Shown: positions 51,601 to 59,717 of the stretch, piece by piece
How positions within the stretch are numbered: the first letter of the stretch is position 1
How the letters are laid out: each line of letters starts with the position of its first letter
Source of the DNA: an uncultured Oscillospiraceae bacterium
GTDB lineage: Bacteria > Bacillota > Clostridia > Oscillospirales > Acutalibacteraceae
Direction of reading: 5' to 3'
Length of the DNA stretch: 64,000 nt
Assembly (NCBI GenBank): GCA_958366985.1
Contig: CATXDC010000001.1
Location: forward strand, 186,001 to 250,000
The notes under the pieces: model-generated
Database searches by the model: none
What the model was told of the DNA's origin: nothing
What the model saw: the letters and a program-made list of their open reading frames with translations, nothing else
Made by a program: the position numbers and the translations under genes

Positions 51601-52187
51601 CTTAAAATATCCTCATACCATTTTTCCGGAAAAGCACAGGCACAGACATGATTATAAATTTTAAGTATCTGATTTGCCAGAGCCTCATCGTTTCCGTTTT
51701 TTCCAAAAAGGAGATTAAGATTTTCAAAGTCGGTATTTCCGGAAGCATACTGCTCTTCAAAGATATCGGCAAGTATTGAATTTCCTATAATCCTGCTTTC
51801 GCTGGAGTCAAGTATTCTGTAATCGGGAGACACACCTGCTGCATGAAAGTTTTCCCTTACAAAATCACCGCAGAAACTGTCTATTGTACAAATCTTTGCG
51901 CTGTGAAGGAGAAGCTTCTGCCTTAAAAGAAGCTGATTGGTTGGATCATCGGCAAGTCGGCTCTCAATAGCTGCGCTTATTCTCGAGCGCATTTCATTGG
52001 CAGCAGCCTTTGTAAATGTTACTATTAAAAGACTGTCGGCACTGCATGGATTTTCTCCCGTAAGCCTTGAAATAACTCTTTCAACCAGTACAGCGGTTTT
52101 TCCCGAACCTGCCGCAGCGGAAACCAGTACCGTTCCGCCTCTTGCTTCAATTGCCGCTTTTTGGGCATCAGTCCAGTTTCTGCTCAT
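48675..52187 (-). CDS. addA: ATP-dependent helicase/nuclease subunit A
   Basis: AddA of the AddAB (RecBCD-analogous) double-strand-break end-processing complex. 1170 aa: Walker A AAGSGKT (25-31), LDEYQDTNSAQD, FRSRAGVT, MTIHGSKGLEFP and LYVAMTRAKEKL in UvrD-type order, and a C-terminal RecB nuclease domain with AVLVDYKTDRVSS. It overlaps addB by 20 bases. No terminator is obvious between it and rpmE. Confidence 0.97.
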   Translation of the reverse strand: MSRNWTDAQKAAIEARGGTVLVSAAAGSGKTAVLVERVISRLTGENPCSADSLLIVTFTKAAANEMRSRISAAIESRLADDPTNQLLLRQKLLLHSAKICTIDSFCGDFVRENFHAAGVSPDYRILDSSESRIIGNSILADIFEEQYASGNTDFENLNLLFGKNGNDEALANQILKIYNHVCACAFPEKWYEDILSLYNPDSEIDKHPWLCEILRKVKETAEYCRDIINNSISLMEGDDLYDKYSPSHFVVLSYLEKIEKACDDGWDETLNSVKNFAAPTIGRAPKGYSSPLKERITVNYKAVKDLIGGLIKYMPVTADEFKADLAAQRPFAELLISLTKDYAERFFLAKKEKEAYDFSDIEHLTIKLLVEEKDGEICKTQLAQEYGNKFTEIMLDEYQDTNSAQDMIFRAISQNGENLFMVGDVKQSIYRFRQAMPEIFINLKETFNPYNGKDYPAKIILDRNFRSRAGVTESINLVFKKVMSREAGELEYGEEEALKAEAVYPEINDAQCELHLLERKGRASTAPMEAEYIASYIKNAVESGNTYVTENGTLRKARYGDFCILMRSTKNNGAIYSERLKNKGIPVYVDLKGGLFETREVSDVISYLKAIDNPVKDIPLAAVMMSPIYGFTPDEMAEIRMTERYAPLYTAVLKAAETGLKKAQEFTSDLRKFRRLAAAAPSDDLIRTILEATGYMTAVKAMNGGEQRCANLLMLISYAERFEKSGYKGVSGFVRFIESIKDSDSDFSAASTISENADVVRIMTIHGSKGLEFPICILANCGVSFGGRNADPVVLSSSLGIGMKLRDSQKGMVFDTAGYEAVRLANKRADVAEEMRVLYVAMTRAKEKLVMTGTVSNIEKAILSATVSGENFEKLPVQGVINSGNFLSWIIPPLAFHPDCGEIRKISCFSNRCIDADFSIKFCMSYEDEETAEQSQQNEENCCVSPRIMEEIKERAEYEYPYEPLSKVAVKLSASHLEEEKPDYDFFCSSRPAFLEKKGLTPAQKGTATHKFMQFCDFEKARENASEEIQRLKSKGFLSEAESEGVELEKIEKFFSGNLAKRIFSSDSLMREYKFVTEVSAGEYNPELPENLKDEKIVIQGIADCVFSENGEAVLVDYKTDRVSSPKKLIELYRNQLKVYKQAIEKSLEIPVKEVLLYSFHLGTEIEVNI

Positions 52188-55100
52188 CCTCTTTTTCCTC
52201 CTTTCTCAGCTCTTTAAGTGCATCTTCATTTGAAAACTTTGCAAGATTCCTTACCGGCGAATCCTTTTCTCTTCCGCATACATAGGAATAACTGCACCAC
52301 TGACATATATCCTTATAATTGCTGCCTTCACTTGGAAGAGCCTCTACTTTTCCAGCGTGAAGATACTCCGCCATATCTTCAATGATTTTATCCATTTTGT
52401 TAAAGAGCTTTCCCATTTCCTCAAGAGCAATGAGAGTTCCTGTAAGCTCGTTTTTGGAATTATACTTAACGTCTATAAAGCGTCCTGCCATATTTTCTTC
52501 CATGCCCTGTATAACTTTCATATCCCTTAAGACAATTCCATTCATGCGGTATACGCTGTCACGTTTTTCCTTAATTTCCTTTTCGTTATCCCTTGAAGCG
52601 GCACTTTCTGACGGAAGAGCAGCACTCATATAGAGAACTCCCGAGGGTACTATTTCACCGTATCTTTCAGAGCCGTTTTTAGCTATATTCATAAGGTAAA
52701 TAAGCATCTGCATATTTAGTCCCTGCAAAACGTCGGAAAGAGCAAATTTTTTGCCGCCGGATTTATAATCCACAACCCTTATGTATGAAACACCGTCCTC
52801 TTCCATAAGGTCAACACGGTCAACGCTTCCTCTTATTGCTATCTTTCCTCCGTCCTTAAGTTTAAGCTCATAGGGTGGTATATCACCGTCTTTATCCATT
52901 TTAAGCTCAAAATCAACGGGCATAAATTTGCACACAAGGTATTCTTCCGCTATTCTCTCAACAACGGAAACAAGAACTCTTTTGAGCTGACGGTAAAGAA
53001 AGAGAAAACGGCTTGTCTTTTCTTCTTCGCCGCCCATATGCATTGAAAGATATTCTTCTAAAAGCTTTGTAACCTCATTTTCTCTTTCCTTTTCACTGAG
53101 CTCTGAAAGAGCTTTTCCCGGATACTTTTTAAGAAGATTTTCGAGAACATAGTGTATTACCGTTCCTCTGCTCATTGGGTCAAGCTCTGCCTTTTTATCT
53201 TCTGAAAGCCGCAATCCACGCTGACAAAAATATTTAAAACGGCAGGAATAAAAGCTTTCAATGGCAGAAGCAGAGAAATACATATTTTCTCCGAAGAGCT
53301 TTTTGGATATTTCGGGATTTTCAAATTCAGCAGGTTTATTTTCTACTGCACGTTTTACTCCCTTGAGCTTCTGTGAATACTCCTCCCTATGAGAAAGGAA
53401 TTCTTTAAGAGTCTGTGAAAATTCATTCTGTTTTCTCAAAGCATCAGGATAAAGCTCAAATGCAGAACGGACACTTTCTATTTTTTCAAGCTCTGTGCGA
53501 AGAGATGTATCGGTTTTAATGCAGTTTGGTACTATACGCTGAATTTCAGTAACAATTGAGGATGGAGACGCCGCCGTACCGTCGGAAAGTTTATCGGCAC
53601 AGGTTACATAAAGCTTTTCACGTGCCGAACAGACGGTATTGTAAGCCAAAAACTGCTCATCCACCGCTTTGTATTCTCCCGGCTCTGAAATTTCCATACC
53701 GAGATTTAAAAGGACTCTGCGGTCGGCATCTGTAAGAAGTCCTGAAGAGGTTATCTGCAAAGGAAATACTCCGTCACAAGCTCCCATTATAAATACTGCT
53801 TTTGGTGAATCCATTCTTATTCTGTCAGCGCTGCCGGCATTTACCACATCCAGTCCCTGGGGCAGACTTCCCATATCACAGGAAGCAAGCATTATTTCAA
53901 ACAGCTCACTGTATCGCTTTAATGTAACAGGATTTTCACCCATGGTCACAGCACATTCGTTAAGAACACTCATCAGCATATCCCAGATTCTTCCCTGCTC
54001 TGCGGCGAGAGCTGTTTCTCCGTCTGCTTCAAGCTCTTTTGCATACTCCTTTAAATGCTCTCCGGCTTTGATTTTTATAAGGAAATCATATATTGCCTTG
54101 GAAATATTCTCTCCGCCGCCTTTTTTCGCCTGCTCTGCAAACTTTTCGGCAGGTGCTGCAATCCGCTTTCTCAGGTTATTTATTTTTTCAAGTTCTTTTT
54201 CTGATTTATCTGTTGTATCTTCAGTAAGTCCAAATGGATTTTGTGTGAAGTCATAAAGCCATCTTTTACCGCTGATGCTCCACATCAGCACATAATTTTC
54301 GAGCTCTCCAGTTTCAGAGGCAGAAAAACCTGCAAGTCCTGTTTTTAAGACATTAATTATGCTCGAGGTGGAAAAGCTGCTGTTAGCGCAGTCGAGTATA
54401 TTTCTTACAAGGGCAACAAGTGGCTGTGAAGATATCGGTTTTCTGTCATCACGGTAAAAAGGCACTGAATATCTGTCAAAAGCTCCCTGGAGCTCTGCTT
54501 TATATAAATTAATATCTCTTGCAACAACTGCAATATCACGGCAGCGGAAGTTTTCCTCCCTCATAAGTCGTTTTATTTCACAGGAAACATAATCACATTC
54601 ATCGTGAATATCACGGCAGCGGCAGACACATATATTTTTTCCGTCCCCGCTATAAGGAAGTGATGAGGGTTCGTAAATACCTTTTTCCAAAGCTGAAAGA
54701 GCTTCATCTTTAAATCTTTTTCCTTTCCTTAAAACAACAGGAACAGCAATTTTCTTGCCACACTTTTTTGCTATCTCTTTAATTTTCATTCCTGTACGCT
54801 GAATGAGAGAAAAAGTACCGGCTCCGTTTTTATCATCAGTTAAAGTATCACAGCAAAGGCTTATATAACAGTCTTCACTTTGGGCAATTATTTTTTCTAT
54901 TACACGCATTTCCTGAGCGGTAAATCCTTTAAATGAGTCAATAGCAACGGTTTTCCCCGCAAAAAAGTTGTGTGTATCAAGGGTATCGCACATGCGGGTA
55001 AGAACATCGTCTTCATCTAAAAAGTTAACCTTTAAAAGTGCGTCGTATGCGGCAAAAACAAGAGACATCTCTTCTGTTTTAGCCTTTAAAAGAGATTTCT

Positions 55101-55533
55101 CCATATTATCTGAAGCTTCCATAAGCATGTCCGATGTAACATTTCCCTTTTTAAATTCCCTTCTGAGACTTAAAAAGTCTGCAATGACAGCGGTATTTTT
55201 GCTGTGCTTTTTATATATACTAAGCTTATCGCTTACACTTTCAATGGCAAGGCTCATTAAAACTGCTTTGCCTCCGTCGCCTATTGTCTCGCCGCTGACT
55301 CCGCCGTATTCTCTGAATACGGAATCTGCAAGACGTGAAAAACTGAGTATCTCCACTTTTTGCGCTTTATTTTCTCCAAGAAGCTCCAACATAGCCTTTT
55401 CACTTTCAAAGGAAAACTGCTCCGGAATTATAAGAATAATATCATTTGCGCCGTTTAAGGCAAGATTGGCCAAAGCATTTCTTATGTAATAGGTCTTTCC
55501 GCTTCCTGCTCGACCTAAAATAAATCTCAGCAA
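52168..55533 (-). CDS. addB: ATP-dependent helicase/nuclease subunit B
   Basis: AddB, 1121 aa. N-terminal Walker A GRAGSGKT (7-14), inactive-helicase middle region that reads Chi, and a C-terminal nuclease with IRVVDYKSGGKKF. Fe-S cysteines are present: FYSCRFKYFC and CQWCSYSYVC. Start TTG at 55533 with AGGTG at 6 bases. Overlap with addA implies equal synthesis. Confidence 0.96.
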   Translation of the reverse strand: MLRFILGRAGSGKTYYIRNALANLALNGANDIILIIPEQFSFESEKAMLELLGENKAQKVEILSFSRLADSVFREYGGVSGETIGDGGKAVLMSLAIESVSDKLSIYKKHSKNTAVIADFLSLRREFKKGNVTSDMLMEASDNMEKSLLKAKTEEMSLVFAAYDALLKVNFLDEDDVLTRMCDTLDTHNFFAGKTVAIDSFKGFTAQEMRVIEKIIAQSEDCYISLCCDTLTDDKNGAGTFSLIQRTGMKIKEIAKKCGKKIAVPVVLRKGKRFKDEALSALEKGIYEPSSLPYSGDGKNICVCRCRDIHDECDYVSCEIKRLMREENFRCRDIAVVARDINLYKAELQGAFDRYSVPFYRDDRKPISSQPLVALVRNILDCANSSFSTSSIINVLKTGLAGFSASETGELENYVLMWSISGKRWLYDFTQNPFGLTEDTTDKSEKELEKINNLRKRIAAPAEKFAEQAKKGGGENISKAIYDFLIKIKAGEHLKEYAKELEADGETALAAEQGRIWDMLMSVLNECAVTMGENPVTLKRYSELFEIMLASCDMGSLPQGLDVVNAGSADRIRMDSPKAVFIMGACDGVFPLQITSSGLLTDADRRVLLNLGMEISEPGEYKAVDEQFLAYNTVCSAREKLYVTCADKLSDGTAASPSSIVTEIQRIVPNCIKTDTSLRTELEKIESVRSAFELYPDALRKQNEFSQTLKEFLSHREEYSQKLKGVKRAVENKPAEFENPEISKKLFGENMYFSASAIESFYSCRFKYFCQRGLRLSEDKKAELDPMSRGTVIHYVLENLLKKYPGKALSELSEKERENEVTKLLEEYLSMHMGGEEEKTSRFLFLYRQLKRVLVSVVERIAEEYLVCKFMPVDFELKMDKDGDIPPYELKLKDGGKIAIRGSVDRVDLMEEDGVSYIRVVDYKSGGKKFALSDVLQGLNMQMLIYLMNIAKNGSERYGEIVPSGVLYMSAALPSESAASRDNEKEIKEKRDSVYRMNGIVLRDMKVIQGMEENMAGRFIDVKYNSKNELTGTLIALEEMGKLFNKMDKIIEDMAEYLHAGKVEALPSEGSNYKDICQWCSYSYVCGREKDSPVRNLAKFSNEDALKELRKEEKEDEQKLD

Positions 55534-55563
55534 AAAATCACCTGCTTTTATCTGAAAAATAAA

Positions 55564-55592
55564 ATGGATACTGATATTATATCAGTATCCAT
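55564..55592 (-). terminator. Terminator after the metallophosphoesterase gene
   Basis: 12-bp perfect stem ATGGATACTGAT / ATCAGTATCCAT, 5-base loop, followed on the minus strand by TTTATTTTTC; 8 bases past the stop. Confidence 0.88.
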
Positions 55593-55599
55593 GAGCTAT

Positions 55600-56802
55600 T
55601 TACAGTACATTTGCATTTTTTCTTTTCGCTAACTTACGTTTAATTCCTGCCGCAACCAAAACAGCAAGTACAATTATAATACTTAAAAAAGTTAATATCT
55701 TTACTGTCTGTGCATAAGAGGTTCTGAATAAAGTCAATGGATTTGAAGGGTTTCCAATTAGATCTGACAATTGAAGAGATTTAGTATCGAAAGATGTAAG
55801 ATCTTCCTCATTCAAAACAATTACACGTGCTCCGGAATACTTAGCTTCTCCAAATCCTCTTACACCGGATTTCATGGTTTGTGATAAATAAATACCGTCA
55901 ACTGTGCCTTCAATGTCATTAATATGTCCGCTGCCGAAAAATGCACCTATAACATCGCCCTGTTCTTTCCATAAATCAAAGCGTCCATTTGTACATTCAG
56001 GAACTCTGGGATACATGTTAAAATTGCCTGTAGTAGTCTTATCTTTAACATATCCATTTAAGAAAAAATCATTTGAACTTTCGGAAGTATCTCCGCTGTC
56101 TTGTTCTAATAATTCACAAATTTCCTGAACCGGTTCATGCTGAAAAACAATTGAAGGTACCGTCTTTCCGTTATTATCAGCCTGTAAAGATTTGCTTTTT
56201 TGCTCATACCAAGCATTTTGTCTTTCAGCCTGTTCAGTTTCAGAAACTGCAAACAGAGAGCCTTCATTTTCATTTAGCAAGCACGAATTAAAAAACCACA
56301 GATTAAAAACATTTTCTTCATTTGTACTGCTTTTAATGGGTATATTATATGCGCCATTACCGGAAGTACTTACACATTTTTTTCCAACCATACATCCGCT
56401 GACATTTTCATAAATCTCCAGCTGTTTATCTATTGACACTCCGCTTTCAGTATCTTTTTTACCGAAAATAACTACAAACGGAATATTGTTATCAACTGCA
56501 GGTTTGGTTATTGCTTCTACCGCCTTCTCAACATTATTCGAGGAATTATCACCCGACTTTACACTTAGGTTATCTCCGTTATAAACAATTAAATCCGGAT
56601 TTGTTTTTTCAACAGCAGCATATAACAGATCCATAGAATCGCTCATTGGCATTTCATTTTCTTCAATATCAGTAAACATTAAAATTGTAAATTCGCCGTT
56701 ACTGTTGAATTTTAAACTTTCATTATCATAGGCAAAGGATTCAAGAGTAAATGACATCATACCTAAAATCGCAAAACAAAACACATAAAACAACTTTCTC
56801 AT
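55600..56802 (-). CDS. Membrane-anchored, degenerate calcineurin-like phosphoesterase
   Basis: About 400 aa; signal peptide (1-24), external calcineurin-like domain and a C-terminal TM (about 371-391) with a basic KRKLAKRKN tail. The usual motifs are altered: D-x-H reads D-x-E (TDIEENE, 45-47), GNH(D) reads GKKD (114-117), and GHxH reads GHIN (292-295), while GDN (76-78) and His222 (QHEP) remain. That suggests loss or change of metal binding (inference). Start ATG at 56802 with GGAGG at 7 bases is preferred to a 19-codon longer frame. Monocistronic with its own promoter. Function unknown. Confidence 0.82.
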   Translation of the reverse strand: MRKLFYVFCFAILGMMSFTLESFAYDNESLKFNSNGEFTILMFTDIEENEMPMSDSMDLLYAAVEKTNPDLIVYNGDNLSVKSGDNSSNNVEKAVEAITKPAVDNNIPFVVIFGKKDTESGVSIDKQLEIYENVSGCMVGKKCVSTSGNGAYNIPIKSSTNEENVFNLWFFNSCLLNENEGSLFAVSETEQAERQNAWYEQKSKSLQADNNGKTVPSIVFQHEPVQEICELLEQDSGDTSESSNDFFLNGYVKDKTTTGNFNMYPRVPECTNGRFDLWKEQGDVIGAFFGSGHINDIEGTVDGIYLSQTMKSGVRGFGEAKYSGARVIVLNEEDLTSFDTKSLQLSDLIGNPSNPLTLFRTSYAQTVKILTFLSIIIVLAVLVAAGIKRKLAKRKNANVL

Positions 56803-56837
56803 CCTCAGCCCTCCAATTTTATTAAGTCTGTAAACAA

Positions 56838-56866
56838 AATATATATCTTCTTTAAACAAATGTCAA
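56838..56866 (-). promoter_or_regulatory. Promoter of the metallophosphoesterase gene
   Basis: Minus strand TTGACA, 17-base spacer, TATATT; near consensus. Confidence 0.85.
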
Positions 56867-56958
56867 TATATAAATTATATACAATATATTAAATATAAAA
56901 ACAGATACCCAAAGAGTGCATACTAAAACCATTTTTCTTAAAAGAAGACAAAAAATAA

Positions 56959-56984
56959 GCCCGGAACGCAAATTGCATCCGGAC
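56959..56984 (-). terminator. Terminator after tRNA-Gln
   Basis: Stem GTCCGGATGC / GCGTTCCGGGC on the minus strand with a bulged T and two G-U pairs, loop AATTT, then TTATTTTTTG; 6 bases after the tRNA. Confidence 0.75.
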
Positions 56985-56990
56985 TCAGTC

Positions 56991-57065
56991 TGGCTGGGAT
57001 GGCTGGATTTGAACCAGCGGATGACGGAGTCAAAGTCCGTTGCCTTACCCCTTGGCTACACCCCA
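56991..57065 (-). tRNA. tRNA-Gln (anticodon TTG)
   Basis: 75 bases with CCA. Acceptor TGGGGTG/CATCCCA, anticodon stem ACGGA/TCCGT around loop CTTTGAC, T loop TTCAAAT. Reads CAA/CAG. Last of four tRNA genes. Confidence 0.97.
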
Positions 57066-57087
57066 ATATTTTATTTTTATATTAAAA

Positions 57088-57116
57088 TACGCAAAGCAAA
57101 AAATTTGCCTTGCGTA
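57088..57116 (-). terminator. Hairpin between tRNA-His and tRNA-Gln
   Basis: 13-bp stem on the minus strand (TACGCAAGGCAAA / TTTGCTTTGCGTA, one G-U), 3-base loop, followed by TTTTAATAT. It would terminate or process the cluster before tRNA-Gln. Confidence 0.7.
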
Positions 57117-57119
57117 ATA

Positions 57120-57197
57120 TGGGGTGGATAATCGGATTCGAACCGACGACCTCCAGGGCCACAACCTGGCACTCTAACCAGCTGAGCTATATCCACC
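57120..57197 (-). tRNA. tRNA-His (anticodon GTG)
   Basis: Includes encoded CCA and the extra 5' G-1 opposite C73 typical of tRNA-His. Anticodon stem CCAGG/CCTGG, loop TTGTGGC, T loop TTCGAAT. Confidence 0.97.
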
Positions 57198-57200
57198 ATA

Positions 57201-57277
<77 letters not shown>

Positions 57278-57286
57278 ACAAAAAAA

Positions 57287-57360
57287 TGGAGCGGGTGATG
57301 GGAATCGAACCCACACAACCAGCTTGGAAGGCTGGGATTCTACCATTGAACTACACCCGC
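57287..57360 (-). tRNA. tRNA-Gly (anticodon TCC)
   Basis: 74 bases with CCA. Acceptor GCGGGTG/CACCCGC, anticodon stem CCAGC/GCTGG, loop CTTCCAA. First tRNA of the cluster after its promoter. Confidence 0.97.
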
Positions 57361-57376
57361 GTTTGCGACGTGTATT

Positions 57377-57405
57377 ATAATACCAGACAACAGCCACAAA
57401 GTCAA
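57377..57405 (-). promoter_or_regulatory. Promoter of the tRNA cluster
   Basis: Minus strand TTGACT, 17-base spacer, TATTAT, 16 bases before tRNA-Gly; strong stable-RNA type. Confidence 0.85.
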
Positions 57406-57530
57406 TAGGTAATTTCAAGTTTTTTCAATTTTTTTGCATATCTAAAAAAATGACAAAAACATCTCACAAAGTAGAAAAATTTCGTTTATACGCCTATAAA
57501 CTAATAGCAATATAAATGCTATGTCTTAAA

Positions 57531-57566
57531 ATCAAGGAAGCTGCATTAAAAAACAGCTTCCTTGAT
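57531..57566 (-). terminator. Terminator after hslO
   Basis: 13-bp perfect stem (ATCAAGGAAGCTG / CAGCTTCCTTGAT), 10-base loop, then TTTTAAG on the minus strand. Confidence 0.85.
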
Positions 57567-57578
57567 GCATTACAAATT

Positions 57579-58460
57579 TTACTCTTTTGTGGCCTGCTTT
57601 GCAAGATCTTTAATCTGTGATGAGGTAAATTTATAGGAACTCTTGCAAAAATCACAGGAAATCTCGGTTTCTGGATCCTCGGACAGCTCCTCAAGTTCTT
57701 TCTTACCCAAACTTATAAGAGCACGTTCCATTCTTTCTCGGCTGCATGTACATTTGTAAGAAGTGTCACTCTCGTCAAGAATATCAAGTTCAAAACCTTT
57801 CATTACATGACGGCAGATCTCTTCAGGGGTAAGTCCATTAGTAAGCATCTGTGTAACAGGCTCCAGCCCCTCTATGGCCTTTTCGAGCTTATCAAGTACA
57901 CTATCATCGGCAAAAGGCAAAACGTTTATCAGAAAGCCTCCTGCTGCCTTTACGGTCAGGTCTGGATTCACAAGAACTCCAAGAGCGCAAACTGTTGGAA
58001 TCTGCTCGCTCACTGCATAATAGCTTGTAATATCTTCGGCAATTTCTCCTGAAACAATGGGAACCTGTCCCACATAAGGTTCTTTCATTCCCATATCCTT
58101 TATAACCGTAAGATAGCCGTCACGTCCTACCGTACCCGCTACATCGAGCTTCCCCTTGCTGTTAAGAGGAATCTCAACAACCGGATTTTCAATATATCCA
58201 CGGACATTTCCGCTGCTGTCGGAAACTGCAACAAGCTGACCTGCCGGTCCTGAACCACTCAAACGAAGTGTAAGACTGTCATCACGGTTTTTAAGCATAT
58301 CGCCCATAAGTGATGCTCCTGTAAGCAGTCTTCCAAGAGCTGCCGTATTCACAGCGGAAGTTTTGTGTATACGCTCCATTTCAGAAACTATATCGGTACT
58401 GTCCGTTGCCATACATGCAACAGAACCGTTAACTGTTATGCATCTTACTATTTTTCCCAT
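57579..58460 (-). CDS. hslO: Redox-regulated chaperone Hsp33
   Basis: Chaperone activated by oxidation and partial unfolding. 293 aa; the C-terminal zinc-redox switch is intact as Cys237-x-Cys239 (KCTCSRERM) and Cys269-x2-Cys272 (SCDFCKSSY). N-terminal domain with NTAALGRLLTGASLMGDML and the GxVRGYIENP segment. It sits 3 bases after a methyltransferase gene in an operon that starts with yerC. Confidence 0.97.
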   Translation of the reverse strand: MGKIVRCITVNGSVACMATDSTDIVSEMERIHKTSAVNTAALGRLLTGASLMGDMLKNRDDSLTLRLSGSGPAGQLVAVSDSSGNVRGYIENPVVEIPLNSKGKLDVAGTVGRDGYLTVIKDMGMKEPYVGQVPIVSGEIAEDITSYYAVSEQIPTVCALGVLVNPDLTVKAAGGFLINVLPFADDSVLDKLEKAIEGLEPVTQMLTNGLTPEEICRHVMKGFELDILDESDTSYKCTCSRERMERALISLGKKELEELSEDPETEISCDFCKSSYKFTSSQIKDLAKQATKE

Positions 58461-58463
58461 TTG

Positions 58464-59207
58464 TTAATCCTTTCTTGCTACGTAAAAAACGCGTTCCTCA
58501 GTATCTGACGGAGCAGTTTTTCTAAGCTCTCCATACGCCTTTATGTCAGTAAACCCTGCTTCCGATAGAAGATTTCTTATATCTGAATCAGAAAAAGCTC
58601 TTTCAGCAAAATATTCACTGCTTCTACGGTATAATCCGTTTTCTTCCTGAAAAAAGTCAAGAAAAATTTCCACAGTTTTGCTTTCGTCATCATACTCATT
58701 CTGCCATACGCAATAGACATCGTCATTTTCATAAACAAAAGTATTATCACCTAAAACATACTTATGCTTATACTCAGTATTGACATCGAAAACAAATAGT
58801 CCTCCGGGTACTGTAAAAAGAGATACTCTTTTAAATGCCTGTAAAAGTTCTTCTTTGCTTTCAAGATGATTAAGACTATCAAGCAAACAAACAGTACAGT
58901 CCACTGTTCCGTAGAGATCTATACTGCACATATCCTGACATAGAAAAAGTATATCCTCCCCCGCCTCAAACGCCTTTTCACGGGCTTCTCCAAGCATTTC
59001 CGGAGAATTATCCACACCTATTACATCATAGCCCTTCTGAGCCATTATAAGACTCATAGTGCCGGTTCCGCAGGCAAGGTCAAGGAGTATACCTTTGTTT
59101 ATTCCGTTTTCATTTAGAATATCTGAAACATACTCCGCTGTTTTTCTGTAATCCACATTTGATGTCAGTGAATCATAATATTCCGCAAAGGAACCGTATC
59201 TGCTCAC
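58464..59207 (-). CDS. Class I SAM-dependent methyltransferase
   Basis: 247 aa Rossmann-type methyltransferase with SAM motif LLDLACGTGTMSLIMAQKG, acidic strand end VIGVDNS, and DCTVCLLDSLNHLESKEEL. The tail FAERAFSDSDIRNLLSEAGF is typical of small-molecule methyltransferases. The acceptor is unknown. It overlaps yerC by 4 bases and precedes hslO, an arrangement seen in Clostridia. Confidence 0.9.
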   Translation of the reverse strand: MSRYGSFAEYYDSLTSNVDYRKTAEYVSDILNENGINKGILLDLACGTGTMSLIMAQKGYDVIGVDNSPEMLGEAREKAFEAGEDILFLCQDMCSIDLYGTVDCTVCLLDSLNHLESKEELLQAFKRVSLFTVPGGLFVFDVNTEYKHKYVLGDNTFVYENDDVYCVWQNEYDDESKTVEIFLDFFQEENGLYRRSSEYFAERAFSDSDIRNLLSEAGFTDIKAYGELRKTAPSDTEERVFYVARKD

Positions 59208-59494
59208 TTGTTTTTCAGCCTTTCAAATACACGTTCATAACCGTCATTACCATAATTGAGAGAGCGGTTAACTCTGCTGATTGTAGCAGTACTTGCCCCT
59301 GTCTCCTTAACAATATCACTATATACACGCTTTTCACTGAGCATATGCGCAACAACTATTCTCTGAGAAATAGATTTAAGCTCAGTTATTGTGCATAGAT
59401 CCTCAAAAAAGTCATAACATTCATCCATAGTCTGCAACTCAAGTATGGCTTTAAAAAGAAAGTCAATGTTTGGGTCTTTTAATTTTGAATTCAT
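59204..59494 (-). CDS. YerC/YecD family TrpR-related regulator
   Basis: 96 aa helix-turn-helix protein of the Trp-repressor superfamily. FEDLCTITELKSISQRIVVA and ETGASTATISRVNRSLNYG are the family signature (recognition helix TISRVNR). ATG at 59494 with GGGAGG at 7 bases is chosen; five more codons are open. Targets unknown; it may regulate its own operon, whose leader carries AACTTT/AAAGTT repeats. Confidence 0.93.
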   Translation of the reverse strand: MNSKLKDPNIDFLFKAILELQTMDECYDFFEDLCTITELKSISQRIVVAHMLSEKRVYSDIVKETGASTATISRVNRSLNYGNDGYERVFERLKNK

Positions 59495-59557
59495 GAAAAA
59501 ACCTCCCATATTTTAAGTGCTTTCAAACTTTTAAGTGTTAAAGTTTAATTCTGTAAA

Positions 59558-59586
59558 ATTTTAGCACACTAAAATTTAAAAGTAAA
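59558..59586 (-). promoter_or_regulatory. Promoter of the yerC-methyltransferase-hslO operon
   Basis: Minus strand TTTACT, 17-base spacer, TAAAAT. Downstream at about 59527-59546 is AACTTTTAAGTGTTAAAGTT, an inverted repeat that could be an operator. Confidence 0.65.
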
Positions 59587-59664
59587 TAGAATACGGCCAT
59601 AAAGTTAAAAAAACACAGCTATCTGATATAAAAATTTATAAGACTTTTTGGTAAAAAACACAAA

Positions 59665-59692
59665 AGACAGCACAGGAAAACCTGTGCTGTCT
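59665..59692 (-). terminator. Terminator after the epimerase fusion gene
   Basis: 12-bp perfect stem AGACAGCACAGG / CCTGTGCTGTCT, 4-base loop, followed by TTTGTGTTTTTT on the minus strand. Confidence 0.93.
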
Positions 59693-59717
59693 GAAATCAT
59701 ATTGATTTTCTGTGCTA

